In this document: positions 33,765-42,101 of the stretch, one piece after another
Layout: the number at the start of each line of letters is the position of its first letter
Position numbering within the stretch: position 1 is the stretch's first letter
Assembly: GCA_903884535.1 (NCBI GenBank)
Contig: CAISEZ010000075.1
Span: 1-47,239 of the forward strand
DNA from: an uncultured Verrucomicrobia subdivision 3 bacterium
GTDB lineage: Bacteria; Verrucomicrobiota; Verrucomicrobiia; Limisphaerales; UBA11358
Length of the DNA stretch: 47,239 bases
Direction: 5' to 3'
Program-made: the position numbers and the translations under genes
Notes under the pieces: model-generated
What the model was told of the DNA's origin: nothing
Seen by the model: the letters and a program-made list of their open reading frames with translations, nothing else
The model's database searches: none

Positions 33765-35060
33765 TTGTTGCACGCACAAAATCCAAGACAAATTGCGGCG
33801 CGCGTTTTATCGCAGCGCGGAACCAGCGGCGAATTCACCGAAAATCTGCTCGAAATCGCGCTCGCCACCGCGCGGCTTTCGCCGGCCGATCGCGGCCTTT
33901 GCCAGGAACTCGTCTATGGCGTTGTCCGCTGGCAAGCCACGCTCGACCGGCTCATCGCCCGCAAAACCAATTCCGGCCGCGAGCCGCGGCCCGCGCTCAT
34001 GAATCTCCTGCGGCTGGGCCTTTACCAGATTTTCTGGCTCGACCGCATTCCGCCGCACGCGGCCGTGAATGAGATGGTGGAACTCGCCAAGCTCAGCGGC
34101 TATGTTTCGCAAGCCGGCTTGATCAACGCGATTCTGCGCGGCTACCTGCGCGAATTTGAATCGGTAAAAAAAATTCTCGCCGACATGAAAGTCTCCCAGC
34201 CCGCGCTCGGTTGGTCGCAGCCCGACTGGCTCGTGGAGCGCTGGCGGAAAAATTACGGTGACGAAAAAACGCGAGCGCTGCTCGAATGGAACAACACGCC
34301 GCCGAAAACCTTCGCCCGCGTCAACACGCTCAAGACCGACGCCGGCAAGCTCGTGGAACGCTGGCGCGAGGAAAACGTGGAATACGATTTTATCACGCGC
34401 GACTGGACCGGTGAGAATCTGGCGTTTGAACTGAAGTCGCATCCGCCGCTGAATTCGCTCGGCAGTTTTCGCGACGGCTGGTTTTACATTCAAGATCCGA
34501 GCACGCTGCTCGCGGTGCGCGAGCTCGGCGCGCAACCCGGCGAAACCATTTTGGATTTGTGCGCGGCTCCTGGAGGCAAGGCGATGTTCATCGCTCAGCA
34601 CATGGATAATCACGGCCGCCTCGTCGCGCACGACGCCTTTGCCGACCGGTTGAAGTTGATTCAAGAAAACTGTAAGCGTCTCTCCGTGACGTGCGCCGAA
34701 GTCACCTCAACCTTCAACTTTCAACCTGCAACCTTCAACCGCATTTTAGTGGATGCGCCGTGTTCCAACTCCGGCGTGATGCGGCGCCGCGTGGATTTGC
34801 GCTGGCTGATTCAACCGCACGAAATTGAGCGCCTGCGCGGGACGCAACTGACCTTGCTCAAGCAGGCCGCCACCGTTTTGAAGCCCGGCGGCGTGCTGGT
34901 TTACAGCACGTGCAGCCTGGAGCCGGAGGAAAATTCGCAACTGGTGAAACAATTTTTAAGCGAGTGCCCTAACTTCAAACTGGAAACTGAACGTCAATTA
35001 CTGCCGTTTGCGGACAACGTGGACGGCGCGTATGTGGCGCGTTTGAAACTTTCAAACTGA
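33765..35060 (+). CDS. rsmB: 16S rRNA (cytosine-967 C5) methyltransferase RsmB
   Basis: 431 aa. No ATG is usable; the start is one of two consecutive TTG codons (33765 or 33768). The N-terminal NusB-like helical domain (RQIAARVLSQRG, LCQELVYGVVRWQATLDRLI, PPHAAVNEMVELAKLSGYVS) is followed by a SAM-dependent domain: ILDLCAAPGGKAMFIAQHMD, the catalytic-loop RILVDAPCSNSGVMRRRVDL, and GVLVYSTCSLEPEEN with the nucleophilic cysteine. It modifies C967 of 16S rRNA. A heptamer repeat at 34705-34739 encodes the odd TSTFNFQPATFN between two core strands. It diverges from greA. Confidence 0.93.
   Translation: MLHAQNPRQIAARVLSQRGTSGEFTENLLEIALATARLSPADRGLCQELVYGVVRWQATLDRLIARKTNSGREPRPALMNLLRLGLYQIFWLDRIPPHAAVNEMVELAKLSGYVSQAGLINAILRGYLREFESVKKILADMKVSQPALGWSQPDWLVERWRKNYGDEKTRALLEWNNTPPKTFARVNTLKTDAGKLVERWREENVEYDFITRDWTGENLAFELKSHPPLNSLGSFRDGWFYIQDPSTLLAVRELGAQPGETILDLCAAPGGKAMFIAQHMDNHGRLVAHDAFADRLKLIQENCKRLSVTCAEVTSTFNFQPATFNRILVDAPCSNSGVMRRRVDLRWLIQPHEIERLRGTQLTLLKQAATVLKPGGVLVYSTCSLEPEENSQLVKQFLSECPNFKLETERQLLPFADNVDGAYVARLKLSN
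34705..34739 (+). repeat. Five-unit imperfect heptamer repeat inside rsmB
   Basis: The units cctcaac, cttcaac, tttcaac, ctgcaac and cttcaac run head to tail (35 bp). They encode TSTFNFQPATFN just before the RILVDAPCS catalytic loop. Similar heptamers encode part of the signal peptide at 199-226. Confidence 0.75.
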
Positions 35061-35068
35061 ATTAATTT

Positions 35069-35671
35069 ATGGAACTGAATCTCGAAACCGATTACGCCGA
35101 CCGCGCTTATCCGATTCTCGCCAGCCTCGTCACGCCGCGCCCGATCGCCCTCGTCACGACCATCAACGACGCCGGGCAGGTGAATGCCGCGCCATTTAGT
35201 TTCTTCAATCTCATGGGCGCGAATCCGCCCATCTGCGCGTTTGCGCCCGGCGACCGCGACAACGGCACGCCCAAAGATACCGCGCTCAATATTCGCTCCG
35301 GTCACGAATTTGTCGTCAACCTCGTGGATGAAGCCATCGCCGAAGCGATGAATCAATGCGCCGCCTCGCTGCCGTTTGGCGAAAGTGAACTGACCCGTGC
35401 CGGTCTGACCGCCGCACCGTCGTCCGTCGTGAAACCGCCGCGCATCGCCGAAGCGCCCGCGAGTTTGGAGTGCGTCGAGTGGGGCACCTTGCAAATCGGC
35501 GGCAATCGGATGGTCATTGGGCTCATCAAACGCATCCACATCCGCGACGAATATTTTGATGTGGAAAAGAAACGCGTGCGGCCGGAAAAATTTCTGACCA
35601 TCGGCCGCATGGCTTCACCGGATTGGTATTGCAAGACGGGCGATCGTTTCGAGATGAAACGGCCCCACTGA
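35069..35671 (+). CDS. Flavin reductase-like FMN-binding protein
   Basis: 200 aa. The split-barrel FMN-binding fold is indicated by YPILASLVTPRPIALVTTIN, VNAAPFSFFNLMGANPPICA and TALNIRSGHEFVVNLVDEAI. The C-terminal half (GNRMVIGLIKRIHIRDEYFD, FLTIGRMASPDWYCKTGDRF) matches the flavin-reductase-like family, whose members reduce flavins or act as uncharacterised flavoproteins. It follows rsmB by 8 bp, so co-transcription is likely. No partner monooxygenase is nearby, so the physiological role is unclear. Confidence 0.88.
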   Translation: MELNLETDYADRAYPILASLVTPRPIALVTTINDAGQVNAAPFSFFNLMGANPPICAFAPGDRDNGTPKDTALNIRSGHEFVVNLVDEAIAEAMNQCAASLPFGESELTRAGLTAAPSSVVKPPRIAEAPASLECVEWGTLQIGGNRMVIGLIKRIHIRDEYFDVEKKRVRPEKFLTIGRMASPDWYCKTGDRFEMKRPH

Positions 35672-37051
35672 TTAGAGCCACTGGCTCCAGAAATTCTCAA
35701 AGCTTTGCCGCTCACGCGCAAGGCGCAGACCGTTTTCATCGTGCCAGCAAACCGCCGCGTGACCGTGCGAAAAGCGGATTTCCCACGGCAGGTGATACGC
35801 ACCGGCATCCAGCCAGATCAAGTGGTCGCCCGCGCGCAAGGAACGAGGCAGTGGAATCCGCGCGAGTTGGTCGAAGGCCATGCACGTCGGGCCGCAGACG
35901 GCGGTGAGCACTTCCGCGCCGCTGCGTTCCGCCAGTGGAATCAACGCGTGCTGTTCCCACGTCGCCATCATTGCATTCATGGTGCGGCCGCCGTCGCAGA
36001 TGAGCTGGCGCAAACCGCGCCGCTCCTTCACGTCGAGAATTTTCACCACGAGCACACCGCCGCTGGCGCTGACGAACCGCCCGTTCTCCAGCCAGAGTTC
36101 GCGCAGGCCGGGAAATAATTTTGCCGACTGCCGCAGCATTTGCGCGAACGCATCCAGGCCGAATTGCCCGTCGAGAATTTTACCGCTGCGCGTCAATATT
36201 TGCGGCACCGGCACGCCGCCGCCGATGTCGAGGTTGAGTGGGTTGAATTTTGCAGCACGACAAATCTCTGCAGCCTCGGCGATGGCGCGTTCGAATATTT
36301 GCGCAGACGAAAGGTTCGAGCGCAGATGAAAGTGGATCGTTTCAATTCGCGCTTTGGCGTTGAGCAATTGTTTCAGCGCGGTCACCGCCTCGTCGGGCGC
36401 AAAACCGAACTGCGTCGGGAACTGTGGGTTGTCCGGATCGAACTCTTCGCTCGTCAAAATGCGGAGGCCAAGTCGCCAGTTCAGTTTTTCGGCGAACGGC
36501 AACAAGCCGGCGAGTTCCGCCGGGGAATCGAAGTTGAGGCTGAGACCTTGTAGCGAGGATTCAAACTTGCCTGGGTTTCCCGCGTCCCCCTCATCCGGCC
36601 TTCGGCCACCTTCTCCCCCACGGGGGAGAAGGCCGGGATGAGGGGGCGCTTCGCAAAGCTGCGGCAGCCAGTGATGTTTGGCCAGGCCGTTGACGAGAAT
36701 GTTTTCCGGTGTGAATCCTTCGGCCAACGCGGTGCGCAGTTCGAATTCGCTCACGACTTCCACCGGCCGACCCTGCGCGCGCCACCAGTTCAGCAACGGC
36801 CGCAACGGTTGCGTTTTGAAGGAAAGCCAATGTTGGAAGGAAGTTTTTAGTGTTGGATTTTTAGTTTTTAATTGGAAGCCGGCGGCAACGAACGCGGCGT
36901 CGAGTTCGGCGATCCGTTCCGCGATGGGTTCATTGGAAAAAACGTAAAAGGGTGTGGGCGCCGAAAGCGAAAGCGCCTCGCGAACGAGGCGCTTCCAGAA
37001 TTGGATGGTTTCCGGCGCGTGGCCGAAATCAAGCGAAGCCGGCGTCTTCAT
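35672..37051 (-). CDS. PLP-dependent group IV decarboxylase (Orn/DAP/Arg type) with in-frame palindromic insert
   Basis: 459 aa from the ATG at 37051 (MKTPASLDFGHAPETIQFWK); the open frame beyond lies over fabI. The fold-III pattern is clear: PTPFYVFSNEPIAERIAEL, a PLP-lysine candidate in LSFKTQPLRPLL, GRPVEVVSEFELRTAL, IHFHLRSNLSSAQI, LDIGGGVPVP, the cysteine motif VCGPTCMAFDQLA, and AGAYHLPWE in place of the usual AGAY(T/S). The substrate is not obvious; relatives include Y4yA-like and diaminopimelate decarboxylase-like enzymes. Positions 36586-36646 are a DNA palindrome translated as part of PPHPGLLPRGGEGGRRPDEG, an insert that the family should not have. Stop codons of this gene and the flavin reductase abut tail to tail. 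Confidence 0.82.
   Translation of the reverse strand: MKTPASLDFGHAPETIQFWKRLVREALSLSAPTPFYVFSNEPIAERIAELDAAFVAAGFQLKTKNPTLKTSFQHWLSFKTQPLRPLLNWWRAQGRPVEVVSEFELRTALAEGFTPENILVNGLAKHHWLPQLCEAPPHPGLLPRGGEGGRRPDEGDAGNPGKFESSLQGLSLNFDSPAELAGLLPFAEKLNWRLGLRILTSEEFDPDNPQFPTQFGFAPDEAVTALKQLLNAKARIETIHFHLRSNLSSAQIFERAIAEAAEICRAAKFNPLNLDIGGGVPVPQILTRSGKILDGQFGLDAFAQMLRQSAKLFPGLRELWLENGRFVSASGGVLVVKILDVKERRGLRQLICDGGRTMNAMMATWEQHALIPLAERSGAEVLTAVCGPTCMAFDQLARIPLPRSLRAGDHLIWLDAGAYHLPWEIRFSHGHAAVCWHDENGLRLARERQSFENFWSQWL
36586..36646. repeat. Palindromic dispersed-type repeat inside a coding sequence
   Basis: The outer arms ccccctcatcc and ggatgaggggg and the inner arms ccttctccccc and gggggagaagg form a two-part stem of about 61 bp. 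This style of palindrome is common as intergenic repeat in many bacteria. Here it keeps the reading frame of the decarboxylase open on the minus strand. Confidence 0.85.
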
Positions 37052-37073
37052 GCTTGCCAGTCCGGCTCGGACC

Positions 37074-37844
37074 TCACATGCCCATGATCTGATAGCCGCA
37101 ATCGACGTAAAGCACCTGGCCGGTGATGGCCGCTGCGCCGTCGCTGGCGAGGAACGTGCCGGTGGCACCCAGCTCGTCGTTGGTGACGTTGCGTTTGAGC
37201 GGCGAGCGCTGTTCGTAAATCTTAATCATTTCGCCGAAGCCGCTGATGCCGCGCGCGGCCAGCGTGTTGACCGGTCCGGCGCTGATGCAGTTCACGCGGA
37301 TTTTCTTCACGCCCAAATCATACGCGAGATAACGCGTGCTAGCTTCGAGCGAGGCTTTGGCCACGCCCATGACGTTATAGTGCGGCACCACTTTTTCCGC
37401 GCCGTAATAACTCATCGCAATGATGCTGCCGCCATCGGGCATCAATGGGGCTGCGCCGCGCGCGAGCGCCACGAGCGAGTAGGCGCTGATGTCATGCGCG
37501 ATGCGATAGGCTTCGCGGCTGGTGTTCACAAAATGACCTTCGAGCGCATCCTTTGGCGCAAAGGCGACGGAGTGCAGCAACAAATCCAGTTTGCCGAATT
37601 TCTCGCCGACGGCTTTGAACACGTTGTCGATATCCGCGTCCTTGGTCACGTCGCAGGGCAGGATCAAGGTGTCCGCGCCAAACGTGCCGGCGAGTTCCTC
37701 GACATTTTCCTTCACGCGTTCACCTTGATAGGTGAAGGCGAGTTTCGCGCCGGCCTTGGCCCAAGCCTGCGCGATGGACCACGCAATGGAGCGTTTGTTG
37801 GCGACCCCGAAGACGATTCCAGTTTTTCCTGCGAGTAATGACAT
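37074..37844 (-). CDS. fabI: Enoyl-ACP reductase FabI
   Basis: 256 aa from the ATG at 37844 (MSLLAGKTGIVFGVANKRSI); the longer open frame adds 49 unrelated residues. FabI features: the cofactor motif GVANKRSIAWSIAQAWAKAG, DVTKDADIDNVF, LLLHSVAFAPKDALEGHFVN, the catalytic SYYGAEKVVPHYNVMGVAKA (Y-x6-K arrangement) and RVNCISAGPVNTLAARGISG. It reduces enoyl-ACP in the last step of each fatty-acid elongation cycle. It lies just upstream (23 bp) of the PLP decarboxylase on the same strand. Confidence 0.95.
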   Translation of the reverse strand: MSLLAGKTGIVFGVANKRSIAWSIAQAWAKAGAKLAFTYQGERVKENVEELAGTFGADTLILPCDVTKDADIDNVFKAVGEKFGKLDLLLHSVAFAPKDALEGHFVNTSREAYRIAHDISAYSLVALARGAAPLMPDGGSIIAMSYYGAEKVVPHYNVMGVAKASLEASTRYLAYDLGVKKIRVNCISAGPVNTLAARGISGFGEMIKIYEQRSPLKRNVTNDELGATGTFLASDGAAAITGQVLYVDCGYQIMGM

Positions 37845-38038
37845 AACGTTAGTTGATTTGATCGCGGCAAGGTTAAATCGTTTTGCCCGTTCGGCGCAAA
37901 GGAAATTCAACGGCCATTTTTCGGTGAGGCGAGCATCCCCGCAAACCGAGTCAAAATTGTTCGCGGCTCCCGCGGACGCTCCTCCCGCCAAAATTCGCAG
38001 CCTCGACGTGCGGGCGGAATATAATTATTCTGCGGCGA

Positions 38039-38683
38039 ATGGACACCAATCAAATTGCCGACGGCCTGATCCAGTATCTGATGCTGGTGGGGCTGCTGAC
38101 GTTTCACGAATTCGGCCATGCGTGGACCGCGTGGAAATGTGGCGACGATACCGCGCGCCTGCAGGGCCGAGTCTCGTTGAATCCGGTCGTCCACATGGAC
38201 CTGATCGGCACGGTGGTCCTGCCGCTGATGATGATTTTTCTCTCGCCGGGCATCAGCCGCTTCATGATCGGCTGGGCGAAGCCGGTGCCGGTGAATCCTT
38301 ACAATCTTAACCAGCCGCGCCGCGACGACATCCTGGTGACGCTGGCCGGGCCGGTGATGAATCTGATTCTGGCGGTCCTGCTCGTGGCGCTGGCGCGGGT
38401 GGGCATCTTGTTTCATTCTGCTGCGATACCAGAATTGTGCGTGCAGGCGGCGGCGTTGAGCCTGCTGCTGTGCTTCTTCAACTTGATTCCGATTCCGCCG
38501 CTGGACGGTTCCCAGGTGATGCGCGTGGTGACGAACATGAGCTACGAAACCTACGCCGGCCTTGCCCGTTACGGCTTCATCGCAGTGATCATCGTCCTGC
38601 AAATTCCGGCGGTGCGTTACACCTTGAGTGCGGCGACCTACGGCACGCTGGGATTGCTGCTGCGGATTTTCGGCGTGAATTGA
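38039..38683 (+). CDS. Site-2-type membrane metalloprotease (M50 family)
   Basis: 214 aa with four to six TM segments. The zinc site is HEFGH (LLTFHEFGHAWTAWKCGD) and the third ligand is in FFNLIPIPPLDGSQVM (the LDG motif). It is the short, PDZ-free M50 type frequent in many phyla. Such proteases cut within the membrane, often in regulation or in clearing signal peptides. The substrate is unknown. It diverges from fabI and precedes the OPT transporter by about 50 bp. Confidence 0.9.
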   Translation: MDTNQIADGLIQYLMLVGLLTFHEFGHAWTAWKCGDDTARLQGRVSLNPVVHMDLIGTVVLPLMMIFLSPGISRFMIGWAKPVPVNPYNLNQPRRDDILVTLAGPVMNLILAVLLVALARVGILFHSAAIPELCVQAAALSLLLCFFNLIPIPPLDGSQVMRVVTNMSYETYAGLARYGFIAVIIVLQIPAVRYTLSAATYGTLGLLLRIFGVN

Positions 38684-38734
38684 GGCCGCAGAAAAGGCTC
38701 GCGTGCCGGCGGCGAATCGCTGAAATTGCCGCGC

Positions 38735-40720
38735 GTGAATTCTGATGCCGTGCCCCCCGCTCCTGCGCCCGGAAAGTCGGACGCGGAATTTGAACTGCCG
38801 CTGGCCGGCTTCACCGGCACGCCGGAGGAGAAGGACCGGCAATGGTTTGAGCAATGTTATCGCGGTGATTCGCAGCGCCAGCTCACCGTCCGCGCCGTCG
38901 TCATGGGCGGCATCCTCGGGATGTTCATGGCGATTTCCAACCTTTACACCACGCTGAAAATCGGCTGGAGCTTCGGCGTGTCCATCACCGCGTGCGTCAT
39001 CTCCTTCGTCGTGTGGAACACGATTTGCAGATTGCTGGGCGGAAAAATTTCGCGGATGAGCGTGCTGGAAAACAACTGCATGCAGTCCACCGCCACCGCC
39101 GCCGGTTCCTCCACCGGCGCCACGATGGGCACCGCGATCGGCGCGCTGCTGCTCATCACCGGCGTCCAGCAGCCGTGGCCGGTGGCGGCCGGGTTTGCTT
39201 TTTTCACCGCGCTACTCGGCGTGTTTCTCGCCATCCCGATGAAGCGGCAGATGATCAACCACGAACAGTTGCGTTTTCCGTCCGGCATCGCGACGGCGGA
39301 AACACTCCGCAGTCTTTATTCCAAAACCGGCGAATCGTTGAAGCAGGCGCACTCGCTGCTCATCGCTTTGGGCGCGGGGGCGCTCATCGGCTTGCTGCAT
39401 ACTTACGCCACGCTGATTGAACAACTGAAATTGAAAAACCGTCTACCGCATTGGCTGGAATGGTTTTCCAACAAAATCTTCCTGCCGGACACGTGGGACT
39501 TCACCGGCTTCCTTAATCCCCTCGCGCGCGGACAAATGGCCGGCCTCGGTTTCGAGCCGAGCGTCATGCTCATCGGCGCGGGGATGATCACCGGCTTGCG
39601 CGTGTCGCTCTCGATGTTCGCCGGCTCAGCCCTCTTGTATTACGTCGTCGCGCCGCAACTGCTCGCGCTCGACGCCACCAACGCCGGCCTGTTGGGCTGG
39701 ATGCCGTCCTTCAAAGTCAGTCCCGAAGGCAACTTCAATCCCGCGCGCTGGGCGTTGTGGGGCGGCACGTCGCTGATGGTTTTTGCCAGCCTCACGCAAG
39801 TGGCGTTGAACTGGCGGACGGTCGCGCGCTCGTTCATGATTTTCAACAAGGAGGAACGCACCGCCACGCAGACCGCTGCCGAGGCCGTCGAGGTGCCGAA
39901 CTCATGGCTGGTCATCGGCCTCATCCCGGTCACCATTGGGCTGGTCATCGTGCAATACTTCGCTTTTCACATTGCCATCGGGCTGGGGCTGATTTCCGTC
40001 GCGCTGTCCTTTGTGTTGTGCCTCGTGTGCTGCCGCGTGACGGGCGACACCGATCAGGGTCCCGTCGGCGCGATGGGCAAGGTGACGCAACTGCTCTACG
40101 CCGTGCTGCCCGGCGCTTCCGGCGTCATCACCACGAATCTCATGGCCGCCGGCACCACGGCGGCGGCGGCGAACGCCTCGGCGGATTTGCTCACCGATTT
40201 GAAAAGCGGCTATCTGCTCGGCGCCAATCCGCGCCGCCAGTTCCTCGCGCAATTTTACGGCGTCTTCTTCGGCGTCTTCGCCATCGTGCCCGCGTGGTAT
40301 CTGATGGTGCCGGACAAAAAAGCGCTCGAAGCCTTCAACCCGCCCGCGACCAACATGTGGAAAGCCACCGCCGACCTGCTCACGCAAGGCGTCAACCATC
40401 TGCCGCACACCGCGCTGCTCGCCATCGTCATTGGTGCGCTGGTTGGAATCATTCTGCCTGTGCTGGAATTTCTCTGGCCGAAAGCCAAGCCATTTTTGCC
40501 GTCGGCCATGGGGCTGGGGCTTGCGTGGGTGATCCCGTTTCAAAACGCTTTGTCGTTCCTCATCGGCGCTCTGATCGTGACCGCGTGGCAGAAGTGGGAC
40601 CGGAAAAATTCCGACGCGTTTGCCATTCCGATTGCGTCCGGACTGGTTGCCGGCGAATCGCTGGTGGCGGCGTTCATCGCCATCGCCTGCACGCTGGTGG
40701 GTTTTCTGGCGTTAAAATAG
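38735..40720 (+). CDS. OPT-family oligopeptide transporter
   Basis: About 661 aa from the GTG at 38735; an in-frame TTG at 38726 is the other option, and no ATG lies near. Around 14-16 TM segments. OPT-type stretches include GMFMAISNLYTTLKIGWSFG, SVLENNCMQSTATAAGSSTG, GVFLAIPMKRQMINHEQLRF followed by PSGIATAETL, and the C-terminal GMGLAWVIPFQNALSFLIG-like segment (residues ~625-645 read LGLAWVIPFQNALSFLIGAL). OPT proteins take up oligopeptides or metal chelates with protons. Together with the POT transporter and oligopeptidase further on, it points to peptide use (inference). Confidence 0.9.
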   Translation: MNSDAVPPAPAPGKSDAEFELPLAGFTGTPEEKDRQWFEQCYRGDSQRQLTVRAVVMGGILGMFMAISNLYTTLKIGWSFGVSITACVISFVVWNTICRLLGGKISRMSVLENNCMQSTATAAGSSTGATMGTAIGALLLITGVQQPWPVAAGFAFFTALLGVFLAIPMKRQMINHEQLRFPSGIATAETLRSLYSKTGESLKQAHSLLIALGAGALIGLLHTYATLIEQLKLKNRLPHWLEWFSNKIFLPDTWDFTGFLNPLARGQMAGLGFEPSVMLIGAGMITGLRVSLSMFAGSALLYYVVAPQLLALDATNAGLLGWMPSFKVSPEGNFNPARWALWGGTSLMVFASLTQVALNWRTVARSFMIFNKEERTATQTAAEAVEVPNSWLVIGLIPVTIGLVIVQYFAFHIAIGLGLISVALSFVLCLVCCRVTGDTDQGPVGAMGKVTQLLYAVLPGASGVITTNLMAAGTTAAAANASADLLTDLKSGYLLGANPRRQFLAQFYGVFFGVFAIVPAWYLMVPDKKALEAFNPPATNMWKATADLLTQGVNHLPHTALLAIVIGALVGIILPVLEFLWPKAKPFLPSAMGLGLAWVIPFQNALSFLIGALIVTAWQKWDRKNSDAFAIPIASGLVAGESLVAAFIAIACTLVGFLALK

Positions 40721-40738
40721 TTCGCCCTCCGAACTCCC

Positions 40739-41962
40739 TCATCCGAGCAGGTTATGCACTTGCTTGAGTTTCGCGATGATGTTGATGTCCTCTTTGCAGG
40801 CAGGCATGCAGTCGCCGCAGGCAATGCAAGCGGTGCCGTTTTTGGTGAGCGTTTTGTATTCGGCGCGGGCGCGGGACAATTCGTGGTAGTCGAGGGCGTA
40901 GCGTTCGTAGCGCAAAATATCGGCGATGGCGATCTCTTCCGGGCAGCGCGTCACGCAGGCGGAGCAGAGTAAACAGGTCTGACCTTTATTGAAGGCCGCC
41001 AGCAGGTCGAGCGAATGCCGATCATTCATGCTCAGGGTGGCGGCGTGGGCCGCGGCGAGATTTTCCTGCAGTTGGTCGAAGTTTTTGGTGGCGATGACGG
41101 CAGCGGTGAGGTTGGGATTGGACATGATCCATTTCACCATCGCCGTGCCGGGCGTGCTGCCCTTGTAACGCGGCTCGGCCAGCAGCGCCTGAAATTTGTC
41201 ATCCGCACCCGCGCGGCCCAGACCGCGCATGGTCTTCATGGCGATGGTGCCGAAATCTTTTTGCTTCGCCAGCGCAATGACGTCGGCGATTTGCTTTTCG
41301 TCGCCGTAAGTATGGAAAAACTGCGCGGCCTCGAACGGCGAATGATCCATCAGATAGGCGACGATATCGAAAGCCATGTCGCCGTTGATATCCTTGTAAT
41401 GATGCTGCGAAATGCAAAGGTGTTTGACCAAGCCCTCTTTTTTCAGCCGTTCAAAAGCGTTAATGACGCCCAGATTGGTTTTGGCCTCTTCGATGGAATG
41501 GTAGCCGAAATGGAATTTGAACACATCGTAATAACCCACGTCGGATTTCGCGACCGCCTGTTTGACGAATTGATAATGCTGCTCCTCGTCAATGTGACCG
41601 CGCTTGTTGTCGCCACCGACGCGATCCACGACAACTTCCAAATAATAAGATTCGCGCGGCTGGCTTTTGATCGCGTCCGGCATGGTTTCGGCGGTCCATT
41701 TCTGCGCCTTGTGCCAGTAATTGACGCCGGCCTTGACCGCCAGCGGAATCACCTCGGGATTCCAATCGGAAGCACCGACGAGCGCGCTGATCTGCAATCC
41801 AGTCCGCCCATAGCGGCGACGCGGCAGCTGGGGCGTGGACTCGGCGGCGGTAGCATTCAATGCCCCCATGCCGGTGAGCGCCAGCGCCGTGGCCCCGGTG
41901 GCACTAACCTTGATGAAGTCGCGGCGGGAAAGTCCGTTGGTGTCGTGATGGTTTTTATTCAT
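40739..41962 (-). CDS. Tat-exported aldo/keto reductase with C-terminal 2[4Fe-4S] ferredoxin domain
   Basis: 407 aa. The N-terminal twin-arginine signal is LSRRDFIKVSATGATALALT. The middle is an AKR barrel (RRRYGRTGLQISALVGAS, NLGVINAFERLKKEGLVKHL, KDFGTIAMKTMRG). The C-terminus has two cluster motifs: CLLCSACVTRCP and CIACGDCMPACK. Fusions of this sort are frequent in this phylum; the substrate is unknown. A usable SD (aaaggaga, about 11 bp before the ATG) supports the start. It stands alone between the POT gene (139 bp) and the OPT gene (convergent). Confidence 0.92.
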   Translation of the reverse strand: MNKNHHDTNGLSRRDFIKVSATGATALALTGMGALNATAAESTPQLPRRRYGRTGLQISALVGASDWNPEVIPLAVKAGVNYWHKAQKWTAETMPDAIKSQPRESYYLEVVVDRVGGDNKRGHIDEEQHYQFVKQAVAKSDVGYYDVFKFHFGYHSIEEAKTNLGVINAFERLKKEGLVKHLCISQHHYKDINGDMAFDIVAYLMDHSPFEAAQFFHTYGDEKQIADVIALAKQKDFGTIAMKTMRGLGRAGADDKFQALLAEPRYKGSTPGTAMVKWIMSNPNLTAAVIATKNFDQLQENLAAAHAATLSMNDRHSLDLLAAFNKGQTCLLCSACVTRCPEEIAIADILRYERYALDYHELSRARAEYKTLTKNGTACIACGDCMPACKEDINIIAKLKQVHNLLG

Positions 41963-42101
41963 AACAGTGCCCGTCTCCTTTGGCAGTGGTTGATTAACCG
42001 GATAGAAATGGATTTAGCCTCGTGCTTCAAGTCCGTTTTCATAACGCGACACTATTTCAGGTTCATCAACTCGTCAAGCCGACTGACGAAGGTGGCGAAA
42101 T

